A DNA stretch of 41,387 nucleotides from Syntrophaceae bacterium UBA5761 (GTDB lineage: Bacteria > Desulfobacterota > Syntrophia > Syntrophales > UBA4778), in assembly GCA_002418885.1 (NCBI GenBank), contig DIEZ01000087.1, positions 23,245-64,631 on the forward strand. Direction: 5' to 3'. Of the stretch, positions 24,822 through 34,273 are shown in pieces. Made by a program: the position numbers and the translations under genes. Under the pieces are notes generated by a model. That model did not search any database, was not told the origin of the DNA, and saw only the letters and a list, made by a program, of their open reading frames with translations. Each line of letters begins with the position of its first letter. Position 1 is the first letter of the stretch.

Positions 24822-26299
24822 AGGGCTTGAACGAACAGGTTTCCCTCGTCCTGACGGTTGAGGATGTCCTGACGGCTACGGACGGACACCTGCTGAAGGG
24901 TGCGGCGGGAGGGATATTTCATGGAATTGCTACGGATACCCGGAAACTTTCCAGAGGAAATCTGTTCATCCCCCTCGCGGGCGAAAAGTTTGACGGCCAC
25001 GATTTTTTGAAGGAGGCCGTCGAAGCCGGTGCTTCCGGGCTTCTCCTACAGAGGGGAAAGGAAGGCAGGCTCAGCGTGGTCGGCGACACCGTGGTTATCC
25101 TTGTCGAGGACACACTGCGAGCGCTCGGGGACATAGCCCATTTCTGGAGGGGGCTCTTTACCGTACCGGTCGTAGCCGTTACGGGTAGCTCGGGGAAGAC
25201 GACGACGAAAGAGATGATCGCGGGGATTCTCGGAGACGGCCGCGCCGTTCTCAAGAGTCCTGGAAATTTCAACAACCTCGTCGGACTTCCCTTGACAATC
25301 TTCGAAATAAGGCGTTCTCACGAGGCCGTCGTCCTGGAGATGGGCACCAACAGAAAAGGGGAGATCGGACGCCTGACGGAGATCGCTGCGCCCGATGTAG
25401 GCGTGATCACCAACATCGGACCCGCCCATCTGCAAGGTTTTGGTTCCCTCGAAGCCGTGCGGGAGGAGAAGGGCGATCTTTTCCGGGTGATGGCAAACAA
25501 AGGAATGGCAGTCGTCAATTGTGATGACGAGAACGTGAGACATCTTGCGCGGGAGTGGGACGGCGAGCGGATCACCTTCGGCTTCAGCGAAGAGGCCTAC
25601 GTGAAGGTCGGACAGGTCGCAAGCCGCGGCGGTGAAGGCGTCCGGTTCACTTTACGGATCGGCGAACTCGAGAAAGATGTCTGCCTTCCCGTCGTCGGCG
25701 AGCACAACGTGAGAAACGCCCTTGCCGCCGCTGCCGCTTCGTGGGTCCTTGGGGAAAACATGGACTCCATCTGTCGGGCACTGGAGTCTTTCGAGCCTTT
25801 GGGTGGCAGGATGACGGTCAGGAGACTGAAGAACGAGGCCTTTCTGCTCGACGACAGCTACAACGCCAACCCGGTGTCGGTGAAGGAGTCCCTGAAAACA
25901 CTGCGGGACCTGAAAGGGGCGCATCGGGGCATCGCCGTTCTCGGCGATATGCTGGAGCTTGGAGAGGAGGCGGAGAGCCTGCACGTAGGAATCGGTCGGA
26001 TTGCCGCTGAGACAGGGGTGGACGCGCTCATCCTGAAAGGAATCTATTCCCGCGCCGTCGCTTCCGGGGCGATGGAAAGGGGATTGCCGAGGGAGCGTAT
26101 CCTTTTCATGGAAGACCCCGGAGAGATTGTAGACAACCTTAAGGACAGCCTGCAAAAGTGTGACTGGGTCCTGGTAAAAGGTTCGAGGAAAATGGGGCTT
26201 GACGAAGTGGGCAGCGCGCTCGTCGACGCGTTCGGTCTTTGTGAGGCGCCGCCCGACTGCGAAGGCGTGATTTTTGGGGAAGAGGTATCGAAGAGGTAA
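24818..26299 (+). CDS. murF: UDP-MurNAc-tripeptide:D-Ala-D-Ala ligase MurF
   Basis: Adds the terminal D-Ala-D-Ala (or a related dipeptide or depsipeptide) to the precursor. 493 residues: N-terminal domain with IATDTRKLSRGNLFIPLAGE, ATPase domain with VTGSSGKTTTKEMI, TNIGPAHLQGFGSLEAVREEKGD (split motif with the carbamylated-Lys region), GEHNVRNALAAAA, and C-terminal domain with LDDSYNANPVSVKESL and GDMLELGEEAESLH. Full length. It is the consumer of whatever the two Ddl enzymes at 4-6 kb make, so any change in their product must be tolerated by this protein. Confidence 0.96.
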   Translation: MKGLNEQVSLVLTVEDVLTATDGHLLKGAAGGIFHGIATDTRKLSRGNLFIPLAGEKFDGHDFLKEAVEAGASGLLLQRGKEGRLSVVGDTVVILVEDTLRALGDIAHFWRGLFTVPVVAVTGSSGKTTTKEMIAGILGDGRAVLKSPGNFNNLVGLPLTIFEIRRSHEAVVLEMGTNRKGEIGRLTEIAAPDVGVITNIGPAHLQGFGSLEAVREEKGDLFRVMANKGMAVVNCDDENVRHLAREWDGERITFGFSEEAYVKVGQVASRGGEGVRFTLRIGELEKDVCLPVVGEHNVRNALAAAAASWVLGENMDSICRALESFEPLGGRMTVRRLKNEAFLLDDSYNANPVSVKESLKTLRDLKGAHRGIAVLGDMLELGEEAESLHVGIGRIAAETGVDALILKGIYSRAVASGAMERGLPRERILFMEDPGEIVDNLKDSLQKCDWVLVKGSRKMGLDEVGSALVDAFGLCEAPPDCEGVIFGEEVSKR

Positions 26300-26305
26300 T
26301 ACGCA

Positions 26306-27385
26306 TTGGTCTATCATCTTCTCTATCCATTGCATGATGTTTTTTCCGCCTTCAATGTCTTCCGGTACATCACCTTCCGGACGATCTACGCGACCATCAC
26401 GGCCATGGCGATCGCTTTCCTCCTCGGCCCGTGGCTGATACGTAAGCTCCAGTCCCTGAACATCAGTCAGCCGATCCGCGACGATGGGCCTGATTCCCAC
26501 CAGGCTAAACAGGGGACGCCCACCATGGGCGGTATCCTGATCATCTTTTCAGTCGTTACCTCTACGCTCCTGTGGGCGAACCTGACGGTGGAGTACGTTT
26601 GGTTCGCCCTTGTTGTGACCGTCGGTTACGGCACAATCGGGTTCATGGACGACTACAGTAAGCTAGTCAGAAAAAACAGTAAGGGAATTCCCGGGAAGAT
26701 AAGGCTGGCGGGTGAGGTCGCAATCGCCCTTTTTGTGAGCATCCTCCTTTATGTAAAGCCAGGATTCAGTTCGAGCATCACAATCCCCTTCTTCAAGACG
26801 ATCTTGCCGGACCTGGGGTGGGGGTATATCATCCTTGCGACGTTTATCATCGTCGGTGCCGCGAATGCCGTCAACCTGACAGACGGCCTGGACGGCCTGG
26901 CCACCGGTCCCGCCATCATCTGTTTCTTGACCTATCTGTTTTTTGCCTACTTTGCCGGCAACATCAAGATAGCCAATTATCTGCAGATTCCTTATGTGGC
27001 GGGGGCGGGCGAACTCGCCGTGTTTTGCGGTGCCATGGCGGGGGCGGGCCTCGGTTTTCTCTGGTACAACGCCTATCCCGCCCAGGTGTTCATGGGTGAC
27101 GTGGGCTCCCTTTCGCTTGGCGGGGCGTTGGGTACCCTGGCCGTGGCGACCAAACAGGAAATCCTTCTCGCCGTTGTCGGCGGGATTTTTGTTCTCGAGA
27201 CGGTCTCGGTGATTTTTCAAGTGGGATGGTTCAAGATGTCGAACGGGAAACGTATCTTCCGGATGGCCCCTCTCCACCATCATTTTGAGTTGAAGGGATG
27301 GGCGGAGCCCAAGGTCATAGTGAGGTTCTGGATTATCTCCGGGATACTCGCCCTGCTGGCGGTAAGCACGTTGAAGATAAGGTGA
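26306..27385 (+). CDS. mraY: Phospho-MurNAc-pentapeptide transferase MraY
   Basis: Polytopic inner-membrane enzyme that links the UDP-MurNAc-pentapeptide precursor to undecaprenyl phosphate, giving lipid I. 359 residues, about ten membrane helices. Motifs: [35 protein letters not shown] (metal-binding Asp pair), [25 protein letters not shown] and [13 protein letters not shown]. The start is TTG 26306, giving [11 protein letters not shown], which matches the usual MraY beginning; no ATG fits, and AGAGG lies 9 bases upstream. 6 bases after the murF stop. Confidence 0.96.
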   Translation: MVYHLLYPLHDVFSAFNVFRYITFRTIYATITAMAIAFLLGPWLIRKLQSLNISQPIRDDGPDSHQAKQGTPTMGGILIIFSVVTSTLLWANLTVEYVWFALVVTVGYGTIGFMDDYSKLVRKNSKGIPGKIRLAGEVAIALFVSILLYVKPGFSSSITIPFFKTILPDLGWGYIILATFIIVGAANAVNLTDGLDGLATGPAIICFLTYLFFAYFAGNIKIANYLQIPYVAGAGELAVFCGAMAGAGLGFLWYNAYPAQVFMGDVGSLSLGGALGTLAVATKQEILLAVVGGIFVLETVSVIFQVGWFKMSNGKRIFRMAPLHHHFELKGWAEPKVIVRFWIISGILALLAVSTLKIR

Positions 27386-27426
27386 GAATAGCTCACGGTC
27401 AGGTTTCAATAATCGGTTCAAAGGTC

Positions 27427-28767
27427 ATGGTGACGGAGCTTAAGGGCAGAAAGGTGATGGTCATAGGGTTGGGGAAGACGGGTGTTGCCGCCGCACGATT
27501 TCTCGTAGAGCGCGGCGCCTCGACGGTTTTGACGGACGAGCGTCCTGTGGCTCGGTTGGGGGAAGCCCTCGGGAACCTTGTCTGTCGTTTCGAGTTGAAA
27601 CCCCATGCACCCGAGTCCCTCGTCGGTGTCGACCTCGTAGTCCCGTCTCCCGGTGTCCCGCCTACTAATGCCATCCTGAAGGCGGCGGCAGAGCGCGGCA
27701 TCCCGGTGATGAGCGAGGTGGAGCTTGCCTTTCGGTTCCTGAAGAATCCGATGATCGCCGTCACGGGGACAAACGGAAAAACGACGACGGTGACCCTTCT
27801 GGGACAGGTACTCGCGGGCTCCGGGAAAAGGGTTTTCGTGGGGGGGAACATCGGCGACCCCCTCATCGGCTACGTGAATGGGCCGCAGGAAGAGGACCTT
27901 GTCGTCGTGGAAGTCAGTAGTTTTCAACTCCTTTACACCGAACTTTTTCGGCCCCGGGTTGCAGTGCTCCTGAACACCACCACCGACCATATCGATTATC
28001 ACGGTAGTTTTGGCGAATACCGCGCAGCGAAGGAAAGGATATTCATGAATCAGGGACCCGGCGACCTCGCCGTACTGAACGCCGACGAGAAGTACTCCGC
28101 GAGCCTGGCGAAGAGGGTCCGCGCCGATGTCCGGTTCTTCAGCTCGAAGGTGAAAGCGACGCCCGGCATGTTCCTCAACGGCCGGGAGTTGCGGCTTGTC
28201 GAGTCGGAAGAGGAGGAGTCATACGCGGTAGACATAGTCCGAATTCCCGGTGCCCATAACATCGAAAACGTGATGGCCGTCATCATAGCGGCACGCTTCT
28301 GCGGGGTTTCCCGAGAAGCAGTCATCCGCACTGTCGGTGAATTCAAAGGCATCTCTCATCGTATTGAATTTGCCGGAGAGAAGGGGGGCGTCGCCTTCTA
28401 CGACGATTCCAAGGGTACCAATGTGGGGGCAGTGATGCGCGCCCTTGAGAGCTTCGATCGACCCGTCATTCTGCTTCTGGGGGGGCGGGACAAGGGCGGA
28501 GACTTTGAAAGCCTTACGAATCTCATAAGGGAGCGAGTGAAAGAAGTGGTAATCTTCGGAGAGGCAAGGGATGTCATCCGTAGAAAAATCGATGGATGCA
28601 CGAAGACTTGCCTCGCGTCGACCCTCGGTGAGGCTGTGAGGGTCGCATACAGCCATGCCATGCGGGGAGACGTGGTTCTTCTCTCTCCGGGTTGTTCGAG
28701 CTTCGACGAATTTTCCGATTACGCCGAAAGGGGAAAGACTTTCCAGGAGGTGGTCAAGGGGTTGTGA
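27427..28767 (+). CDS. murD: UDP-MurNAc-L-alanine:D-glutamate ligase MurD
   Basis: Adds D-Glu as the second stem residue. 446 residues, normal for MurD. Rossmann-like N-terminus KVMVIGLGKTGVAAARFLVERG, ATPase loop VTGTNGKTTTVTLLGQV, VEVSSFQLLYTELFRPRVAVLLN (in parts), TTDHIDYHGSFGEYRAAKERIF, and a C-terminal domain with YDDSKGTNVGAVMRALESF and LLLGGRDKGGDF. I start it at ATG 27427; the frame is open further upstream but that part lies over mraY and is not MurD-like. The stop overlaps the ftsW GTG (GTGA). Confidence 0.95.
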   Translation: MVTELKGRKVMVIGLGKTGVAAARFLVERGASTVLTDERPVARLGEALGNLVCRFELKPHAPESLVGVDLVVPSPGVPPTNAILKAAAERGIPVMSEVELAFRFLKNPMIAVTGTNGKTTTVTLLGQVLAGSGKRVFVGGNIGDPLIGYVNGPQEEDLVVVEVSSFQLLYTELFRPRVAVLLNTTTDHIDYHGSFGEYRAAKERIFMNQGPGDLAVLNADEKYSASLAKRVRADVRFFSSKVKATPGMFLNGRELRLVESEEEESYAVDIVRIPGAHNIENVMAVIIAARFCGVSREAVIRTVGEFKGISHRIEFAGEKGGVAFYDDSKGTNVGAVMRALESFDRPVILLLGGRDKGGDFESLTNLIRERVKEVVIFGEARDVIRRKIDGCTKTCLASTLGEAVRVAYSHAMRGDVVLLSPGCSSFDEFSDYAERGKTFQEVVKGL

Positions 28768-29894
28768 AGATTCCCAGGTTTTCGTTCATGGAAAAGAGTT
28801 CTCAGATGGCGGTCCTTGTCGTGACGCTGAGCCTCGTTACCTTCGGAATCGTGATGATCTACAGCTCGAGCTCGATCTTGGCTATGGACCGGTACGGCGA
28901 CGAATACTTCTTCCTGAAGAAGCAGCTCTTCTTCGCCGTCGTCGGCGTGCTGCTGATGTTCGTTCTCTCAAACTTGAAGTATGAAAACCTCCGGAAGGCG
29001 GCGTACGCCGGAATCATCATCTCTATAATCTTTCTCGTCCTCATCCTGATCCCCCCGATCGGTGTGAAGAGAGGTGGTGCTACCCGCTGGCTTCAACTGG
29101 GGTTTGCTACCTTCCAAGTGACGGAATTCGTCAAGATTGCGATGATCGTTTTCCTGGCGCATTTTCTGGCGAAGGTGGCGACGCACATCAAGGACTTCAA
29201 GAAGGGCATTCTTATTCCCTTAGTCGTAGTCGCCGTCGTCGGCGGACTTGTCCTCTTACAACCGGATTTCGGGACGGCGTTGATAATCGCAGCCATATTC
29301 ATGGGGATGCTCTATCTAGCCGGCGCGAGGATACCGCATCTTTCGATGATGACGGTTCCACTCCTGGCGGGTGCCGTGGTCATGGTCATGATGAAGCCGT
29401 ACCGTCTGCAACGGTGGCTCGCTTTCCTCGACCCCTGGAAGGACGCCAAGAATACCGGATTCCAGATCATCCAGTCCTGGATTTCTTTCGGCTCCGGAGG
29501 GCCCTTCGGCGTCGGCCTCGGCGACGGGATGCAGAAACTTTTCTATCTTCCCGAACCACACACGGATTTTATTCTTTCCGTGGTCGCCGAAGAGGCAGGC
29601 TTCATAGGTGTTGCCGTTGTGATCGTGCTGTTCATTCTCCTCGTGTTTCAGGGTTTTGTCATCGCCTTCAGGGCGGCGGACCTGTTCGGGACATTGCTTG
29701 CCGGTGGGTTGACGATGCTCATCGCCCTCGAGGCCTCGATCAACATCTCCGCCGTCGTCGGCCTGATCCCGACTAAAGGGTTAGCCCTCCCCTTCATGAG
29801 TTATGGGGGGTCTTCGCTCGTGATGAGCCTCGCGGCCGTGGGGATTTTGTTGAGCATACAGGCGGATAGGTCGAAAGTTCGGGGTAATTTTTAG
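28764..29894 (+). CDS. ftsW: Septal peptidoglycan glycosyltransferase FtsW
   Basis: SEDS-family polymerase that extends glycan strands at the septum with FtsI. 376 residues with about ten membrane helices: VVTLSLVTFGIVMIYSSSS (helix 1), KRGGATRWLQLGFATFQVTEFVK, LLQPDFGTALII, the extracellular loop GSGGPFGVGLGDGMQKLFYL with PEPHTDFILSVVAEEAGFIG, and GLIPTKGLALPFMSYGGSSL. These are SEDS hallmarks, including the catalytic-loop Asp region. The start is GTG 28764, overlapping the murD stop; the upstream frame is an extension inside murD. 29 bases before murG. Confidence 0.95.
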   Translation: MKIPRFSFMEKSSQMAVLVVTLSLVTFGIVMIYSSSSILAMDRYGDEYFFLKKQLFFAVVGVLLMFVLSNLKYENLRKAAYAGIIISIIFLVLILIPPIGVKRGGATRWLQLGFATFQVTEFVKIAMIVFLAHFLAKVATHIKDFKKGILIPLVVVAVVGGLVLLQPDFGTALIIAAIFMGMLYLAGARIPHLSMMTVPLLAGAVVMVMMKPYRLQRWLAFLDPWKDAKNTGFQIIQSWISFGSGGPFGVGLGDGMQKLFYLPEPHTDFILSVVAEEAGFIGVAVVIVLFILLVFQGFVIAFRAADLFGTLLAGGLTMLIALEASINISAVVGLIPTKGLALPFMSYGGSSLVMSLAAVGILLSIQADRSKVRGNF

Positions 29895-29923
29895 CCGGTC
29901 GCTGAAAGTTGAGGCTTAGTTCC

Positions 29924-31006
29924 ATGAGGGTGTTGATTGCAGGAGGGGGGACCGGCGGGCATCTTTTTCCGGGTGTGGCGATAGCGGAAGAGTTTTTGAG
30001 ACGTAACGGCAACAGCCGTGTTCTTTTCATAGGGACTGAAAGGGGTCTTGAGGCACGGGTCCTGAAGGACAGCGGCTTCGAACTCAGGACGATCGACATA
30101 GAGGGCGTGAAGGGAAGGGGTTTAAGGGCCGTCGTGGCGCTCTTTAAGATACCGTGGAGCATCGTTCAGTCGTTCCGCATCATCCGGTCCTATTCCCCGG
30201 ACCTAGTCGTCGGGGTCGGCGGCTACGCCTCCGGACCGGCCGTGGTGGCGGCGTACCTGATGGGAATCCCGACGGTCATCGCCGAGCAGAACGCCATCCC
30301 GGGGGTTACGAACCGTATCCTCGCGAGGTTCGCAAGGCGCGTCTTCACGAACTTCGCCGCGTCGCTGAAGTGGTTTCCGCCGGAGAAGACCCTGATCACG
30401 GGGAACCCCATCCGGGCGGGCTTTGTGGAGAGATGCGGAAGTCGCGAAAAAAGCGACCGCTTCACCGTCATGGTCTTCGGAGGCAGCCAGGGTGCGCACA
30501 GGGTCAACGAGGCCGTAATAGAGGCCATCCCGAGACTCGCGGACATGCAGGACCGTCTCAGGTTCATCCACCAGACGGGTGCGAAAGACGCCAGCGTCGT
30601 GGAAAGGGCTTACCGGGAGGGGGGGGTGGAGGCTCAAGTTTTCCCTTTCATCCATGACATGGCCTCCGCCTTCCGGTCGGCGGACCTCCTGATCTGTCGG
30701 GCTGGCGCCACTTCGATAGCCGAGATCACGGCCTGCGGGAAGGCAGCCGTTTTCATACCCTTTCCCTATGCCGTCAACGACCACCAAACGGGCAACGCAA
30801 AGGTTCTCGTCGAGGCAGGGGCGGCGGAGATGGTCGAAGAAAGGAAACTCGACGGCGCAAGGTTGGCTGACACGATCAGGAGATTGAGCAGCGACCCGGA
30901 AAGAATCAGGAGGATGGAGGAACAATCGAGGAAACTCGGCAACCCGAGGGCGGCGACGGACATCGTAGATGCCTGCAGCGAGATGCTGAAGGGTATACAC
31001 TCTTAA
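29924..31006 (+). CDS. murG: UDP-GlcNAc transferase MurG (lipid II synthase)
   Basis: Peripheral membrane GT-B enzyme converting lipid I to lipid II. 360 residues: MRVLIAGGGTGGHLFPGVAI (G-loop 1), GVGGYASGPAVVAAYLMGIP, EQNAIPGVTNRILA, GGSQGAHRVNE (third G-loop), and the UDP-GlcNAc site RAGATSIAEITACGKAAVFI with PYAVNDHQTGNA. I choose ATG 29924 because it places the glycine-rich loop at the usual distance from the N-terminus; a TTG at 29909 is in frame. 42 bases separate its stop from the murC start chosen here. Confidence 0.96.
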   Translation: MRVLIAGGGTGGHLFPGVAIAEEFLRRNGNSRVLFIGTERGLEARVLKDSGFELRTIDIEGVKGRGLRAVVALFKIPWSIVQSFRIIRSYSPDLVVGVGGYASGPAVVAAYLMGIPTVIAEQNAIPGVTNRILARFARRVFTNFAASLKWFPPEKTLITGNPIRAGFVERCGSREKSDRFTVMVFGGSQGAHRVNEAVIEAIPRLADMQDRLRFIHQTGAKDASVVERAYREGGVEAQVFPFIHDMASAFRSADLLICRAGATSIAEITACGKAAVFIPFPYAVNDHQTGNAKVLVEAGAAEMVEERKLDGARLADTIRRLSSDPERIRRMEEQSRKLGNPRAATDIVDACSEMLKGIHS

Positions 31007-31048
31007 GATCGAAGAGGCGAGATGGGGAATAGCAGAGAGAGGGATTTG

Positions 31049-32410
31049 ATGTACCGGAAGGTCCGGGAGGTGCATTTCGTGGGCGTCGGCGGCATCGGGA
31101 TGAGCGGCATAGCCGAAGTGCTCCTAAACCTCGGTTATCGGGTCACCGGGTCGGACCTTAGCGAGTCGGACATAACGCAGCGCCTGGCCAAGATGGGTGC
31201 CAGCATCAGCAAGGGACACGACGCCACTCACATAGGCAGGGCCGATGTAGTGGTCACGTCGACGGCCGTGAAGGCCGACAACCCCGAGGTCATAGAAGCG
31301 CACCGGCGAGGTATCCCCGTCATCCCCCGGGCGGAGATGCTCGCAGAGCTTCTCAAGATGAAATTCTCGATCGCCGTCTCCGGGATGCACGGCAAGACGA
31401 CGACGACCTCGATGGTATCCACGGTCCTTGCCCATGGAGGTCTTGACCCCACTATGGTCATCGGCGGGAAGCTCGCGAGCATCGGGAGCAACGCCCGTCT
31501 CGGAAACGGCGAGGTCATAGTTGCGGAGGCCGACGAAAGCGACGGTTCTTTCCTGAAGCTGTCGCCGTCCATCGCCGTCATCACCAACATCGACCGTGAA
31601 CACCTGGATTATTACCGCGACATCGAACACATAAAAGATGCTTTCCTTCAGTTCGCAAACATAGTTCCCTTTTACGGGTCTACAATATTCTGCCTCGACG
31701 ACGAGCACGTGAGGGGGATACTTCCCCGGGTGAAGAGAAGGGTCATCACATACGGCATAGAAGAACCTGCCGACTACCGGGCTCAAGATATTCTGTTCAG
31801 AGAGGGAACCTCGAGATACCAGCTAACTTACAGGGGCGAGCGCCTTGGACGCGTTGTGCTGAACGTCCCCGGGTTGCATAACGTGTACAACTCCATGGCC
31901 ACGATAGCCGTTGCCCGCGAACTCGACCTGGAACTCCCCGTCATCCTGGAAGGAGTAGCTTCCTTTGCGGGTGTTCAGCGGAGGTTTGAGGTCAAGGGCA
32001 AAAAAGGCGGCGTCCTCGTCGTGGACGACTACGGCCATCACCCGACGGAGATTCTGGCCACCCTCGCAGCGGCGAAGCAGGTGTGGGGTAGGAGGCTGCT
32101 GGTTGTGTTTCAGCCTCATCGCTATACCCGCACGAAGGCCCTGTTCAACGAATTCCTCGGATGTTTCAAGGATGCGGACATACTCATCGTGACGGACATC
32201 TACGCTGCGAGCGAAAAAGAGATCGACGGGGTGCATGCCTCCGGGCTTGTCGAGGGAATCAGAGACGGCGGCCATAGGGATGCCTTTTACATTTCCGACT
32301 TCGGTGAAATCGTCGACCGTCTCGAAGGGATCGCAAGGCCGGGTGACGTCATCATCACCCAAGGTGCCGGTACGGTTTGGAAGGTAGGGGAAGAGTATCT
32401 GAAGAGATAG
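31049..32410 (+). CDS. murC: UDP-MurNAc:L-alanine ligase MurC
   Basis: First amino-acid ligase of the stem peptide. 453 residues: [20 protein letters not shown] (nucleotide-sugar domain), ATPase loop [59 protein letters not shown], and C-terminal domain with [31 protein letters not shown] and [16 protein letters not shown] 31049 (GAGGG 5 bases upstream; homologues begin MY-K near here) is preferred; ATG 31022, nine codons earlier and with its own weak Shine-Dalgarno, is an alternative. Followed by murB after 31 bases. Confidence 0.95.
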   Translation: MYRKVREVHFVGVGGIGMSGIAEVLLNLGYRVTGSDLSESDITQRLAKMGASISKGHDATHIGRADVVVTSTAVKADNPEVIEAHRRGIPVIPRAEMLAELLKMKFSIAVSGMHGKTTTTSMVSTVLAHGGLDPTMVIGGKLASIGSNARLGNGEVIVAEADESDGSFLKLSPSIAVITNIDREHLDYYRDIEHIKDAFLQFANIVPFYGSTIFCLDDEHVRGILPRVKRRVITYGIEEPADYRAQDILFREGTSRYQLTYRGERLGRVVLNVPGLHNVYNSMATIAVARELDLELPVILEGVASFAGVQRRFEVKGKKGGVLVVDDYGHHPTEILATLAAAKQVWGRRLLVVFQPHRYTRTKALFNEFLGCFKDADILIVTDIYAASEKEIDGVHASGLVEGIRDGGHRDAFYISDFGEIVDRLEGIARPGDVIITQGAGTVWKVGEEYLKR

Positions 32411-32441
32411 GCGAGCGGCAGGCGGGCAACGGCAGGGGGCA

Positions 32442-33383
32442 ATGGCGAAGCCGGTTATGGAGAGAAAGACTTTTCGTGAAGAATTGAGAAACATGGTCTC
32501 CGGGCGGGTGTTGTTCGACGAGCCCATGAACCGGCACACCTCTATGGGCGTGGGCGGCAAGGCCGACGCACTCGTTTTTCCGGAATCGAGCGAGGAGCTG
32601 GCGAAGCTCATATCCTTCCTCCGCTCGGCCGGGGTTCCGTTCCTTCCCGTCGGCAACTGTACCAACCTGATCGTGAGGGATGGCGGTTTCCGGGGGGTTT
32701 TGGTCTCCCTCCGCAACTTGCGTGGAAAAGCGCTCCGCTGGGGCGGAGATGAAGCCGTCCTCAAAGTCGGCGCAGGCATACCGCTTTCCGAGGTCGTCGG
32801 CCTGGCCGTCGATGAGGCGCTGACCGGGATGGAATTCTGTGCTGGGATCCCGGGCAGCGTTGGCGGGGGTCTGAAGATGAACGCCGGGGCCTTCGGCCGG
32901 GAGATGAAAGACGTGGTGGTGGCGATCGCCTTGGTGAACGGCAGCGGCATCAAGTCCATCGCCCGGGAGGAGCTGACTTTTACGTACCGTAACCTCGACC
33001 TTCCGAGGGACGCCGTCGTCACCGGCGCCGAGTTTTCACTCCACAGGGCGTCCCGGGAGCTGGTGCGGGCGCGGGTCGCGGAAATCCTGGCGATACGGAA
33101 GTCCAGGCATCCGCTTCAGTACCGTAGCGCCGGTTCCGTCTTCAAGAACCCAGCGTCAGCACCGGCAGGAAAGTTGATCGATGAGGCCGGCCTGAAGGGC
33201 ACGAGGATTGGGGGCGCCATGGTTTCGGACGAGCACGGTAATTTCATCGTCAACACAGGTGCGGCGACGGCAGAGGACGTCGTAGCCTTGGTAGAGCTGA
33301 TCGAGAGCCGGGTGTTCGAGAAAACGGGCGTTCGCCTGGAAAGGGAAGTAAAAATCATCGGTGAAGAGGAAGGACGGTCGTGA
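32442..33383 (+). CDS. murB: UDP-N-acetylenolpyruvoylglucosamine reductase MurB
   Basis: FAD- and NADPH-dependent reductase making UDP-MurNAc. 313 residues: MNRHTSMGVGGKADALVFP, the FAD-binding GNCTNLIVRDGGFRGVLV, GIPGSVGGGLKMNAGAFG, YRNLDLPRDAVVTGAEFSL, and the C-terminal SAGSVFKNP (proton-donor Ser) with AGKLIDEAGLKGTRIGGA. ATG 32457 is an alternative start. The stop overlaps the ftsQ GTG start by four bases (GTGA). Many Gram-negative dcw clusters have ddl between murB and ftsQ; here there is none. Confidence 0.96.
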   Translation: MAKPVMERKTFREELRNMVSGRVLFDEPMNRHTSMGVGGKADALVFPESSEELAKLISFLRSAGVPFLPVGNCTNLIVRDGGFRGVLVSLRNLRGKALRWGGDEAVLKVGAGIPLSEVVGLAVDEALTGMEFCAGIPGSVGGGLKMNAGAFGREMKDVVVAIALVNGSGIKSIAREELTFTYRNLDLPRDAVVTGAEFSLHRASRELVRARVAEILAIRKSRHPLQYRSAGSVFKNPASAPAGKLIDEAGLKGTRIGGAMVSDEHGNFIVNTGAATAEDVVALVELIESRVFEKTGVRLEREVKIIGEEEGRS

Positions 33384-34222
33384 AGTTCAAGACCGGGGCA
33401 GGCTGGAAAAAATCGGTTGAAGTCAGGAAAAATCGGCTGAAGCGGCGGTCGAGCAAGATCTTCCGTGAAGCGGCTGTTGTTTCCCTCCTTTGGCTCGTGG
33501 TCCTCGTGATGGGGGTTCTTCTGATTTTCTCCTACAACCTCGTCCTGACGTCGCCCTGGCTCAAGCTCGAAAAGACGACAGTGAAGGGTTGTGCGAACAC
33601 GACGGAGCAGGATCTGCTTCTCGTTTCGGGCATCAAGCCGGCGACAAACATCTTGGCCCTCAACGTGGACGGAATCGCGCGCAAGATCAAGACGAACCCC
33701 TGGGTGGAGGAAGTCTATGTGGTCCGTGAGCTGCCGAACCGTCTGATAATCGAGATACAGGAACGAAAACCCATGGCGCTGGTGAAGCGGGAAGATAGCC
33801 TCTATTTTATGGACAGTCAGGGGGTGATTTTCAAAAAGTTCGAGGGGGAAGAAGCCAACCTACCCGTGTTGACGGGCTGCGCGGAGGACGGAAAAGAAGA
33901 CCCAGTGCTGGTCAGGAAGTCCATCGAGCTGATCAACCTTCTGTCCGCGTCGAACAGCTTTCCGCAGATAAAAAACGTGTCCGAGATACACGGCGAGGAG
34001 AACATCGGTTTCTCCATCTTTCTCGACAGCGGCCTTTGCCTGAAAGTAGGTTTCGGCGATTACGAGGGCAAGCTGAAGAGGCTCAAGCCGGTCTTGGCCG
34101 ACCTGGCGAGGAGGAACGTGAATCCGGGGTTTTTGACGATCGATCTAAACGACCCTGACAAGGTCACCGTGCAGAAGAATGACCTCACAGGCGGTTCGAG
34201 AGGTAAAGGGGTTAGAACGTAA
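33380..34222 (+). CDS. ftsQ: Cell division protein FtsQ
   Basis: Bitopic protein linking early and late divisome, bound by FtsL/FtsB. 280 residues: a long basic cytoplasmic tail (about 35 residues, RKNRLKRRSSKIFRE), one membrane helix (VVSLLWLVVLVMGVLLIFSY), a POTRA domain (about 65-135, with CANTTEQDLLLVSGI and LNVDGIARKIKTNPWVEEVY), and the FtsQ/DivIB beta domain (PNRLIIEIQERKPMALV, YFMDSQGVIFKKFE). The GTG start overlaps the murB stop. A hairpin with a short T-run separates it from ftsA. Confidence 0.94.
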   Translation: MKFKTGAGWKKSVEVRKNRLKRRSSKIFREAAVVSLLWLVVLVMGVLLIFSYNLVLTSPWLKLEKTTVKGCANTTEQDLLLVSGIKPATNILALNVDGIARKIKTNPWVEEVYVVRELPNRLIIEIQERKPMALVKREDSLYFMDSQGVIFKKFEGEEANLPVLTGCAEDGKEDPVLVRKSIELINLLSASNSFPQIKNVSEIHGEENIGFSIFLDSGLCLKVGFGDYEGKLKRLKPVLADLARRNVNPGFLTIDLNDPDKVTVQKNDLTGGSRGKGVRT

Positions 34223-34227
34223 AGACA

Positions 34228-34264
34228 GTTCAAAGGTGCGAGCAAGAAAAACCTTTGAGCTTTT
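34228..34264 (+). terminator. Weak terminator/attenuator-like hairpin between ftsQ and ftsA
   Basis: GTTCAAAGGT (34228-34237) pairs with ACCTTTGAGC (34251-34260), ten pairs including one G-U, with a 13-base loop, followed by TTTT (34261-34264). It lies within the 51-base ftsQ-ftsA gap. The stem is AT-rich and the T-run short, so partial termination or RNA processing is more likely than a full stop. Confidence 0.4.
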
Positions 34265-34273
34265 ATCGGGGGG

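Noticed and set aside
31823..33022. 399-codon minus-strand frame over murC/murB
   Set aside because: Runs opposite two essential conserved genes and has low-complexity Ser/Pro/Arg composition.
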